From Myxococcus xanthus (lineage in GTDB: Bacteria; Myxococcota; Myxococcia; Myxococcales; Myxococcaceae), in NCBI RefSeq assembly GCF_006402735.1, contig NZ_CP017174.1, positions 6,118,001 to 6,182,000 on the forward strand: a stretch of DNA of 64,000 bases, written 5' to 3'. How positions within the stretch are numbered: position 1 is the first letter of the stretch; each line of letters starts with the position of its first letter. This document shows, piece by piece, positions 7,580-14,944 of this stretch. Made by a program: the position numbers and the translations under genes. Under the pieces are notes generated by a model. The model did not search any database, was not told where the DNA came from, and saw nothing but the letters and a program-made list of their open reading frames with translations.

Positions 7580-9700
7580 ATGTCCCGACTCCCCTGTGCC
7601 TTGCTGTTTACCGCTCTCACCCTGTCCACAGCGTGCATCAACGTCCCAGAGGTCGAGCCCGACCCGACACCAGATGGGGGAACACAACCCTCGACGAAGT
7701 TCACACTGAGCCTCAGCCCCAGTGAAGACTCCGTGATCCAGGGAGGCAGCCGAGCCATCCAGGTGTCCATCGTCCGGGCAGAGAGCTTCTTGGACAGTGT
7801 GTCGGTGGCGTTGGAGCAACCGCAGTCCGGCGTCACGGCCCAGCCCACGACGATTCCTTCCGGAGAGTCCACCGCGACATTGACGGTCCAGGTCTCCGCC
7901 AATACGGCGGCCGGAGATACGACACTCACGGTCCGTGCGACGTCGGGAAACGAATTCCGGACAGCTCCGCTCAAGCTCGCCGTTGCCCGAGCCGGAGACC
8001 TGATCGTGCGATGGACCGCGCCCGTACCAGGGGACTCAGACGCCTACACCAACGGAGCGCTGCAGCTCGAAGCAACGATTGAGGGGGGCGCAGCCGAGGC
8101 CGTCGAGTTCCGCCGCGACACAGAGCTTCTGGCTCGGATTACAGCGCCACCGTACACCCATACTTGGAACACCCAGAGCGCGCCTGAGGGTGAGTACCAA
8201 CTCACAGCACGTGCCATCCGCGGTGGCACAACCTTCACGAGCCTGGAAAGGACGGTGGTTGTGGATCGTACGCCTCCTGTCGTCGCGACCCGCGCCCCAG
8301 CGTCGAGCGACTCCCAGGTCAGCGCACGTGCATCCCTGGAGGCGACATTCAGCGAGCCCGTGCGCTTCTCGAGCATCTCTCAGGACAACGTCGAGGTGCT
8401 TGCCCATGGCAACACGCGACTTGGGGCAATCGTCAGCCTTTCTTCCGACGGAACGCGGCTGACGATTACGCCGACCGCCCCCCTGCCCGTCCCCAGCACG
8501 GTTTTGGTGAAGCTTGGAACCAGCACACACCCCATCCTGGACCTGGCAGGCAATGTCCTGCATTCCGCCAGCGAATGGGTGTTCACCGTCCCCGTCTGGC
8601 TGCCCGTAGGCAGCGCACTCAGTGCACATGCGGGTGCAACACCCTCGGAGAATGCCGTGCTCAAAATGGACGCCGATGACCGCCCCACTGTCGCGTGGTC
8701 AGAGTCCGACGGCACCTCCAAGAACATCCACGTCGCTCGCTGGGACGGCACTACCTGGCAACACCTGGGTAGCGGCCTGAGTGGTCTGGCGGGCCTGGGC
8801 ACCGATGCCGAGAATCCGGACCTGCACATCGATGCAGCGGGACGGGTTGTGGTTGCCTGGGACGAAGCAACGGGAACCGAAGACAGACGGCGGCCTTTCC
8901 TGAAGCGCTGGACATCGAGCACCTGGGAAGATCTTCCTGCGCTCCCGCGATTTGATGGCTTCGAAATCACCGCAAGAACGCCCAAGCTTGCCACTACTCC
9001 GAATGGTGCACTGTTCCTCTATCTCGTTGACTCCAGCAACCGACTGCTTGGGCTCACCCTGGCGAAAGACGCAGTGGAATGGACGTACACCAACACAACC
9101 CTTCCTTGGGACCACTTCAACCCATCCCAGCCGGCAATCTCCGTTCACGGCGAGAATGTCTTCGTCTCCTACAACACCTACCTGGATAGCCTTGAGCGTC
9201 GGGGGGTCGCCGTACTCATGAATCATCAAACTGCGCTCGGCAGCGGCCTCGTCCCAGCCTTGCCCAACCATGTGGCCAGCACATCGGCCATCGTGACGGA
9301 CCAGGCGGGCAACCCGATTGTCGCCTGGAATACGACTGACAACGCAACCCAGGAAAAAGAACTCTACTTCTCCCAATGGACCGGCACCGCCTGGCGAACC
9401 CCAGTCCCTGTCACTGCAACCTCAAGCTCTAATGACAGCCCGTCATTGGCCCTTGGCACCAACCATCAAGCCGTCCTGGCGTGGAGCGGAATCGTCAACT
9501 CGGAGCGCGTCATCCATATTGCGCGCCTTCAGGATGACACTTGGGATTTGCTCTCGCCTCCACTGAGCGCCAACGCGACCCCGACCACACCTTCACTCAA
9601 GCCATCTCTCGCCCTGGACGCGATGAATCACCCTACCGTCGCGTGGCAAGAAGGAGCAGGGAGTGGGGCTGACATCTACGTCTACCGCTATAACCATTAA
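7580..9700 (+). CDS. Ig-domain / beta-propeller-like lipoprotein
   Basis: The 706-residue precursor starts with a lipoprotein signal (SRLPCALLFTALTLSTAC), so it should be lipidated and surface- or periplasm-exposed. After a Pro-rich linker come a bacterial Ig-like domain (about residues 37-135), a second Ig-like domain ending in VVVDRTPP (to about 235), and a Big_5/SbsA-like domain (to about 345). The C-terminal half has repeated blocks with patterns such as PTVAWSESDG, VVVAWDEATG, PIVAWNTTDN and PTVAWQEGAG, typical of sialidase-like propeller blades. The function is unknown. Its base composition looks less GC-rich than ffh, which may mean recent acquisition. The start was chosen for the lipobox; the frame is open to 7445. 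Confidence 0.8.
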   Translation: MSRLPCALLFTALTLSTACINVPEVEPDPTPDGGTQPSTKFTLSLSPSEDSVIQGGSRAIQVSIVRAESFLDSVSVALEQPQSGVTAQPTTIPSGESTATLTVQVSANTAAGDTTLTVRATSGNEFRTAPLKLAVARAGDLIVRWTAPVPGDSDAYTNGALQLEATIEGGAAEAVEFRRDTELLARITAPPYTHTWNTQSAPEGEYQLTARAIRGGTTFTSLERTVVVDRTPPVVATRAPASSDSQVSARASLEATFSEPVRFSSISQDNVEVLAHGNTRLGAIVSLSSDGTRLTITPTAPLPVPSTVLVKLGTSTHPILDLAGNVLHSASEWVFTVPVWLPVGSALSAHAGATPSENAVLKMDADDRPTVAWSESDGTSKNIHVARWDGTTWQHLGSGLSGLAGLGTDAENPDLHIDAAGRVVVAWDEATGTEDRRRPFLKRWTSSTWEDLPALPRFDGFEITARTPKLATTPNGALFLYLVDSSNRLLGLTLAKDAVEWTYTNTTLPWDHFNPSQPAISVHGENVFVSYNTYLDSLERRGVAVLMNHQTALGSGLVPALPNHVASTSAIVTDQAGNPIVAWNTTDNATQEKELYFSQWTGTAWRTPVPVTATSSSNDSPSLALGTNHQAVLAWSGIVNSERVIHIARLQDDTWDLLSPPLSANATPTTPSLKPSLALDAMNHPTVAWQEGAGSGADIYVYRYNH

Positions 9701-9713
9701 GCCCCGTCTTCGT

Positions 9714-9751
9714 CGTGCGGTCAGGACCTGATCTTCCCTCCTGGCCGCACG
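9714..9751. terminator. bidirectional hairpin between convergent genes
   Basis: CGTGCGGTCAGG (9714-9725) pairs with CCTGGCCGCACG (9740-9751) over 12 bp with one G-T wobble and a 14-base loop. It sits between the 3' ends of two convergent genes and could serve both. Confidence 0.55.
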
Positions 9752-9778
9752 CTCGTCGCAAGCTCGGGATGGGACAAC

Positions 9779-10885
9779 TCAAGTCTGGCGTTTGGGGACG
9801 ACAAGCCCCTGGCTCAGCCGCTTGAGCACCCGCTTCTTCTGACGTCGCTTATAGGCTTCGTGAGCGTTGTCTCCTTGCTCATTGAGCCTGGCCGTCTCCT
9901 CATCAACGATCTGAAACTCAACCAGGGCAATGATGATCCGCCCCTTCCGCTGCCGTTCATCCGACTCGGGAGCAGGGAGATACGCATCCATCCGCACGGG
10001 CATATCTACGACGAAATTGAGCGCGCGGTATGTGTTCCCCGAGAAGGTATTGCCACCATTGCCCTCCCGGTCTTCGAAATCGCGATCCAGTTGGAGCTGT
10101 GGGGCGAATTGCTCGAAGTGTGGGTTCTCTGCGAGCACGGACTTGAACGGCATCAGCGTGTTCTCCGTCTGCCCCGGCACCACCAGATGAAAAGGGAAGA
10201 GGCGCTGGGTGAGGTAGTAGAGAACCGGTAGTAAGTCTTCGCGCTTCCGAGTTACGACGCGGAAACGGGTCCGGTCGTACACTTGAGCCGCAACGGTTTC
10301 CTTCTTCGCCAGCAGCTTGGTGACCAGGGAGTCCTGCGTCTTGATTGAGTGAGCAAACTCAACCACCGGCAAGCCCTTGGACTGCATCTCCGTGGCAACG
10401 GCCAGGACCTTCGCGGTCACCACCTCTGCGAGTTCAACCTCTGAGATCGCAAGGCGGAAGAGCAAATCCCGGCCTTCGATGTGCTGAATCACGTGCATCA
10501 CCTTCAGCACGACGCAGGCAATCCTGCGATGACGGGGTGAACCCTTCGCGCCTGCGGCGTAGAGGAAGAGGTCGTGAATCTCTTCTGGCTGGGCGACCGC
10601 ATTGGCAACCCGGTAGTTGAAGGTCTTGCGGAGGTACTCAACCGCCTCCGCCAGGACGCATCGCGCCCACGCTTCGTCGTACGGCCGCGAGACGTCCAGT
10701 TGGAGCAGGCGAAGGAAGTTGTCGACCTCGCCGCGCGACTGGAAATACATCCTTCTCCAGTCGATGACCGAGCCTCCACGCAAAATGAGCCGAATGCGCT
10801 CAAGTTCACGCAACCCCATCTGCTCCACCCTGCAGATGGGCATATCGGGAAAAGCCAGAGTGAGTGATGGCGGCTTCACGCTCAA
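9779..10885 (-). CDS. divergent RelA/SpoT-synthetase-like protein
   Basis: The 368-residue protein has an alpha-helical N-terminal half (about 1-165) and a C-terminal half whose motifs follow the (p)ppGpp synthetase fold. HSIKTQDSLVTKLL (179-192) resembles the KS.xSi.rK helix. VYDRTRFRVV (202-211) resembles the YDl.giRvi strand with catalytic Asp (D204). GNTYRALNFVV (283-293) resembles NGYqSLHt.v with the nucleotide-stacking Tyr (Y286). VEFQIVD (322-328) resembles E.QIRT with catalytic Glu (E323). AHEAYK (341-346) resembles the final AAHW.YK. There is no HD hydrolase, TGS or ACT domain. From memory, a Myxococcales-specific TIGR family without assigned function may cover it. It could make or transfer a nucleotide alarmone or be a toxSAS-like enzyme. 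Start is TTG 10885 or GTG 10879. Confidence 0.72.
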   Translation of the reverse strand: MSVKPPSLTLAFPDMPICRVEQMGLRELERIRLILRGGSVIDWRRMYFQSRGEVDNFLRLLQLDVSRPYDEAWARCVLAEAVEYLRKTFNYRVANAVAQPEEIHDLFLYAAGAKGSPRHRRIACVVLKVMHVIQHIEGRDLLFRLAISEVELAEVVTAKVLAVATEMQSKGLPVVEFAHSIKTQDSLVTKLLAKKETVAAQVYDRTRFRVVTRKREDLLPVLYYLTQRLFPFHLVVPGQTENTLMPFKSVLAENPHFEQFAPQLQLDRDFEDREGNGGNTFSGNTYRALNFVVDMPVRMDAYLPAPESDERQRKGRIIIALVEFQIVDEETARLNEQGDNAHEAYKRRQKKRVLKRLSQGLVVPKRQT

Positions 10886-10932
10886 GAGTCCTAGTCGAGC
10901 CCACCCGGCTGTGGAAGGCCCTTGAAATGAGT

Positions 10933-10963
10933 GAGGGCCCTTTCCCAGCAGGGAAGGGCCCTC
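10933..10963 (-). terminator. strong hairpin downstream of the MORN-type gene
   Basis: GAGGGCCCTTTCCC (10933-10946) pairs with GGGAAGGGCCCTC (10951-10963) with one bulged T and an AGCA loop. It lies 23 bases past the stop of the minus-strand gene ending at 10986. Confidence 0.6.
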
Positions 10964-10985
10964 CGAACCACCCGTTGCTCAGCGA

Positions 10986-11468
10986 CTACTGCGCGGAGAC
11001 CACACGGTTGTTGTCGTACTGGACCTGGCTGACGACACGGCCGTCATCCGCCATCTCCGTCACGACACCGTGCTTCCGGCCGTTCTTGTACTCCTCGACG
11101 AGTTGGGGCTTGCCATTGGGGAAGTACATGACACGCTTCCCGTGCCATCCACCATCCTTGAAGTCCGCGGTGCCACGCACCTTCCCAGTCGCGTCGTAGA
11201 AGGTCCAGGTCCCGACTTTCAGTCCGTCCGCGAACTGGCCCTCAGCCGCCTTCTGGCCATTGGGATGGTACTCGACATACGCACCGTGAGCGATCTGCGC
11301 GCCCCGCGGGTCATTCGATTTGATGCAGGAAAGGCCTTCGGCCTTCGAGCCCACCTGATGCGTACCAGCGGGGCAACCCGACGTCGCGGCTTTGTCGCCC
11401 GCCATCGCAACAGGAGCCGCAAGCGTCAGCCCCAAGGTCAACGTTCGAATCGTTTTCAGTGACAGCAT
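10986..11468 (-). CDS. exported MORN-type repeat protein
   Basis: This 160-residue protein has an N-terminal signal peptide (TLTLGLTLAAPVAMA, cut near residue 23). It then carries repeated units of the form YHPNGQKAAEGQFADGLKVG, YDATGKVRGTADFKDGGWHG and YFPNGKPQLVEEYKNGRKHG, the MORN_2 pattern also found in YwqK-like proteins. Such repeats form beta-hairpin stacks and usually bind other proteins or membranes; no catalytic site is expected. One pair of cysteines flanks the first repeat. A hairpin follows the gene, so it is probably transcribed alone. Role unknown. Confidence 0.75.
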   Translation of the reverse strand: MLSLKTIRTLTLGLTLAAPVAMAGDKAATSGCPAGTHQVGSKAEGLSCIKSNDPRGAQIAHGAYVEYHPNGQKAAEGQFADGLKVGTWTFYDATGKVRGTADFKDGGWHGKRVMYFPNGKPQLVEEYKNGRKHGVVTEMADDGRVVSQVQYDNNRVVSAQ

Positions 11469-11592
11469 GGACTCTCCTATTCAGGCCGCCGGGATGCCCG
11501 TGCGCGCACCACCCTAGACGCCCGAATCGTCAGTGAAATTCATCCGGAGTAAGCTGCTTCTGGGCGCCGAACCACACGCCCACAACGACTGA

Positions 11593-11618
11593 CCCCACCT
11601 GGCGATTCCCAGGTGGGG
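11593..11618 (-). terminator. hairpin downstream of the Cys-rich lipoprotein gene
   Basis: CCCCACCTGG (11593-11602) pairs perfectly with CCAGGTGGGG (11609-11618) around a six-base loop, 29 bases past the minus-strand stop at 11647. Confidence 0.55.
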
Positions 11619-11646
11619 CCATGCACCACATCCAGCCAACCGCCGA

Positions 11647-12552
11647 CTAGTAGTTGGACTGGAAGCAGGCGAAGTTGCCGTCCTTGAAGTAGAAGCCAGA
11701 CGAGTTGGTCCGGCTGTCAGCGGCGACGCAGAGGCTCACGGTGATCTGAGCCTGGTCACGGTTCGTGCCGCTCACGGTGTAGTTGCCCGACGAGCTGCTC
11801 ACCGGCGCGTTCTGACGGCCGCCGTTCGTCAGGATGTAGAAGAAGTCGCTGAGCTCGGCAGAGGTCTGGGGGAACGGCGTGGCGGAGTAGGCCGAAACCC
11901 GGATGCGGAGGCGCTTCGGCGCGCTGCTTGAAGCGCAGAACGTCCCGGGCGTGCCCTCCGTCGTGGCGCTCACGAAATCGACCTTGTAGATGATCGGGCC
12001 CGTGGTGCCGAGGTCCGCCTTGTTCGGGAACTCGTTGTAGTTCTGGCACGTCGGCGCGGGCGGCGCGGAGCAGGTGCCGCTGGAGCAGATCTGGCCGTGG
12101 GCGCAAGTGGAGCGGCCCTCGCCGGAGCAGCTCGTGGGCTGGGTGTCACCCTCTTCGCACTGGCCGGTGCTCACGTTGCAGGTCCGGTCGCCGGTGCACT
12201 CGGCGTTGGACGTGCAGGCCGTCACGCAGACGTTGTCCAGGTCGGAGCAGACCAGGCCCGTGGACTCGGAGTCCGTGCCACCGTTGCAGAGCACGTCCGT
12301 GGAGCACTGGCAGATGCTCGTGGTCGACGTGCCGCCCAGCGGGGCGCAGGTCTTCGCCGTGGAGGGGCAGTCCGAACCAGAGTTACAGGTCTGCACGCAG
12401 ACTTGGGCGGTCGGGTGACAGATCTCCGACTCTCCGCACTCGTCGTTGCTGGTGCACGCGCCCGGGGACGTCGAGTCGTCACCGCAACCAGCCATGAGAC
12501 CGCTCATCGCGCCAAGCGCAGTGAGCACCAACATCATCTTGCGAAGCTGCAT
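11647..12552 (-). CDS. Cys-rich lipoprotein
   Basis: The 301-residue precursor has a lipoprotein signal (LTALGAMSGLMAGC). Residues about 28-150 form a cysteine-rich region with four or five repeated modules (ACTSNDECGESEICHP, TCNSGSDCPSTAKTCAPL, ACTSNAECTGDRTCNV and similar), a pattern common in large Myxococcales lipoproteins and resembling EB/EGF-like disulphide modules. The C-terminal domain (about 165-301) is rich in beta strands and also has cysteines; it is not recognised. AGAGGAAA 8 bases before the chosen ATG is a strong ribosome site, which rules out the longer frame to 12624. It lies downstream of gltJ but is separated by a hairpin. Confidence 0.8.
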   Translation of the reverse strand: MQLRKMMLVLTALGAMSGLMAGCGDDSTSPGACTSNDECGESEICHPTAQVCVQTCNSGSDCPSTAKTCAPLGGTSTTSICQCSTDVLCNGGTDSESTGLVCSDLDNVCVTACTSNAECTGDRTCNVSTGQCEEGDTQPTSCSGEGRSTCAHGQICSSGTCSAPPAPTCQNYNEFPNKADLGTTGPIIYKVDFVSATTEGTPGTFCASSSAPKRLRIRVSAYSATPFPQTSAELSDFFYILTNGGRQNAPVSSSSGNYTVSGTNRDQAQITVSLCVAADSRTNSSGFYFKDGNFACFQSNY

Positions 12553-12738
12553 GTTGAGATTTCCTCTTGTTTGGAACGCCGCCCGGGGGGCCTCCGGCCA
12601 CTGACTACAGGCCCCAACAACCATGCGAGCAAGTGAGGCTTAGTCCCCCCCGTCCGGACGTGTCAACGAGTGTCGACGCCACCTGGACGGCTGCTCGGCC
12701 ACGAAATTCACCCTTCGCGCAAGCAGACAGCGGGAGCG

Positions 12739-12772
12739 GAGGCCATCGCGACGTTCATGTCGCGATAGCCTC
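12739..12772 (-). terminator. terminator-like hairpin after gltJ
   Basis: GAGGCCATCGCGAC (12739-12752) pairs with GTCGCGATAGCCTC (12759-12772) over 14 positions with one mismatch and a six-base loop. It starts 20 bases past the gltJ stop and so closes the glt gene series. No T-run follows. Confidence 0.5.
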
Positions 12773-12791
12773 AGTGGACGCTCCCCACCTT

Positions 12792-14810
12792 TCAGAAGGT
12801 GAACGGGAAGTCGATGGGCTCGCCCTGCCGCTTGTGACGCGGGAAGGACCAGCTCTTGATGAGCCCGGAGATGCAGCTCGCCATGTAGGTGGTGCGGAAC
12901 TCATCCGTGCGGCACGACACCGCGCTCGTCTTGCCACTCGTCTGGATGGTCCAGCGCATCACCAGCTTGCCGCTCAACGACGGGTCCTTCTTCTTCTGCT
13001 CGTTGACGCATTTCACGATGGCAGGCTTGTTGGCCAGCACCACCGCCATGATGTCCGACTGCTGCAGCCGGTCCGGAACCCCGCCCCCCGGCTCGGGAGG
13101 GACGTAGGCCGTCGGACGCGCCGAGGACGGCTTCGCCTCCGGGGCCGACTTCTTCGTGCCGAAGAGCTCGTCGAAGTCATCATCCGAATCGTTCGACGAG
13201 GGCCGCTCCGTACGCGCCGGCGCGGACGCGCGCGGCTCTGGGTCCTCCCTGCGAGAGGACGACGACGAGGTGCGTCGATTGTTGGGGCGCTCCGCCTTCG
13301 CCACCGCCGTCTCCGCGGGCTTCGGCGTTTCAACCGGAGGCGGCGTCGGCGTGGCCGCGGGCGCCGCCGCGACGGCCGGGGGCGGCGTCTCCGGCGGAGG
13401 CGTATTCACCGGCGCCGCAGCCACCTCCGTCGGAGGGGTTGGAGGCGGCGTCGCGGGATTCACGGGCGGCTGGGCGGCCGCTACGGGGGCTGTGTTCGCC
13501 GGAGGGATGCTGGGAGGCGGCGTCGGTGTGGCCACGGGCGCCGCCGCGACGACCGGGGGATTCGCCGGTGCCGCGTCCGCGCCAGACCCGCCCTTCAGGA
13601 AGAGCGCCGCGGCGCCACCACCGACCAGGAGCAGCCCCGCGGCAATGCCAGCGAAGAGCCCCGTCTTGCCCTTGCCCCCACCCTGCGGAGGATAGGCGAC
13701 CGGGTAGCTCGGCTGCGGCGGGTACGGTGCGGGCATGGGCTGCGCATACTGCGGCCCGGGCTGATGCCCATACGGCATGGGCGCCGGCTGCTGATACTGC
13801 TGCACGGGCTGCTGCCCATACGGCATGGGCGCGGCCATGGGCTGCGCCATCGGCATTTCCGCGCCCCGCAGGGACGGCGAGGACACCGGCTCCGGCGGCG
13901 GCATGGGCACGTCCAGCAGTCGCGACTGCGACACCGGCTCCCGGCCCAGGGCGGGCGCGGGCGTCGGAGGCGGCTTCGACAGCGCGTCGTTCTCTTCCTT
14001 CACCAGCGAGGCCAGCACGCTGGCCGCGGACGGCTTCCAGCCCACGGCTTCCTCGGAAGCGCCCGCGGGTCCGGAATCACCACGCGCCCCCTTGCCCGCG
14101 CTGAAGGCGGACTGCACGGGGCCTGAGGACACCGTGGGCGTCGAGCCGGACACGGGCTCGGGCGCGACGATGACGGGCTTGGAGGGCCGCGGCGCCAGCA
14201 CTGACGCCAGCTCCGCCGTCTCCGACAACGGAATCCAATCACTGAAGCCCGAGCGCCAGCAGAGGCTGTCCGGGCCCACCTCGCCGCGGTCCCACAGGTC
14301 CTTGACCTTCTCGACGTTGAAGGGGCCGACCTGCTTCTCGTCGATGGCCACGTACCACTCGTGCGCCGCCGCGTTGCCCTTGGCTTCTTCCTTGTCCGGC
14401 TCGGCCTCCGCTTCGGCCAGCTTGCGCACGTTCTCCGCGGACGCTTCGCGCGCGGCGGCTTCGTTCGCGGCCTCGGTGGGAATCTTCTGCGTGCCGGAGC
14501 TCAGCACCTGGTCGAAGACGGCGCCAATCTCGTCCTCTTCCACGTCGGTGAAGAGACCGCCTTCGGGCGGCGTGCCCAGCGTCGCCGGCATCGTGGCGGC
14601 GGACGCGTCACTCCCCTTGCCCGCGTCAGTCGAGGCGGAAGCCTCGGAGGTCGAAGACTCAGACGCGGAGTCCTTCGCGGCCGTCGCGCCAGCGGGACGC
14701 ACGGTGATGGTGTGGCCGCACTTCTTGCAACGAACCTTGACCCCCTTGGGGCCAATCTTGTCGTCGCTGATCATGTACTGCGCGCGGCAGCTGTCGCAGA
14801 CGAAACGCAT
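12792..14810 (-). CDS. gltJ: gliding motility protein GltJ (AgmX)
   Basis: GltJ is an inner-membrane part of the Agl-Glt gliding machine whose cytoplasmic domains are known to take part in focal-adhesion assembly with MglA and AglZ. The 672-residue protein starts with a zinc ribbon (C5, C8, C28, C31). A disordered linker and a GYF domain at about 151-195 (EWYVAIDEKQVGPFNVEKVK) follow, then a Pro/Gln/Tyr-rich region and one membrane helix (LFAGIAAGLLLVGGGAAALFL). A long periplasmic Pro/Ala/Thr stretch precedes a C-terminal TonB-like AgmX/PglI domain (last about 90 residues, with CVNEQKKKDP and SWSFP). GltG carries a related C-terminal domain. The start at 14810 places the zinc ribbon at the extreme N-terminus; the longer frame to 14882 adds no known feature. 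Confidence 0.93.
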   Translation of the reverse strand: MRFVCDSCRAQYMISDDKIGPKGVKVRCKKCGHTITVRPAGATAAKDSASESSTSEASASTDAGKGSDASAATMPATLGTPPEGGLFTDVEEDEIGAVFDQVLSSGTQKIPTEAANEAAAREASAENVRKLAEAEAEPDKEEAKGNAAAHEWYVAIDEKQVGPFNVEKVKDLWDRGEVGPDSLCWRSGFSDWIPLSETAELASVLAPRPSKPVIVAPEPVSGSTPTVSSGPVQSAFSAGKGARGDSGPAGASEEAVGWKPSAASVLASLVKEENDALSKPPPTPAPALGREPVSQSRLLDVPMPPPEPVSSPSLRGAEMPMAQPMAAPMPYGQQPVQQYQQPAPMPYGHQPGPQYAQPMPAPYPPQPSYPVAYPPQGGGKGKTGLFAGIAAGLLLVGGGAAALFLKGGSGADAAPANPPVVAAAPVATPTPPPSIPPANTAPVAAAQPPVNPATPPPTPPTEVAAAPVNTPPPETPPPAVAAAPAATPTPPPVETPKPAETAVAKAERPNNRRTSSSSSRREDPEPRASAPARTERPSSNDSDDDFDELFGTKKSAPEAKPSSARPTAYVPPEPGGGVPDRLQQSDIMAVVLANKPAIVKCVNEQKKKDPSLSGKLVMRWTIQTSGKTSAVSCRTDEFRTTYMASCISGLIKSWSFPRHKRQGEPIDFPFTF

Positions 14811-14944
14811 CGTTCCCGTAAGCCTCGGAAATGACGGGAGAAATCCCGCCTGAATCGTAGAAGTGGCAGCCGGAGGGGTCAAGGTTCGGAGCCAAGTCCG
14901 CCCGCCTGCCTTTTAACGCACGAACCCCACGTCAGGGTCTGTCC

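Noticed and set aside
12567..14126. 519-codon plus-strand frame opposite gltJ
   Set aside because: It is an Arg/Gly/His-rich shadow of the Pro/Ala linker of GltJ.
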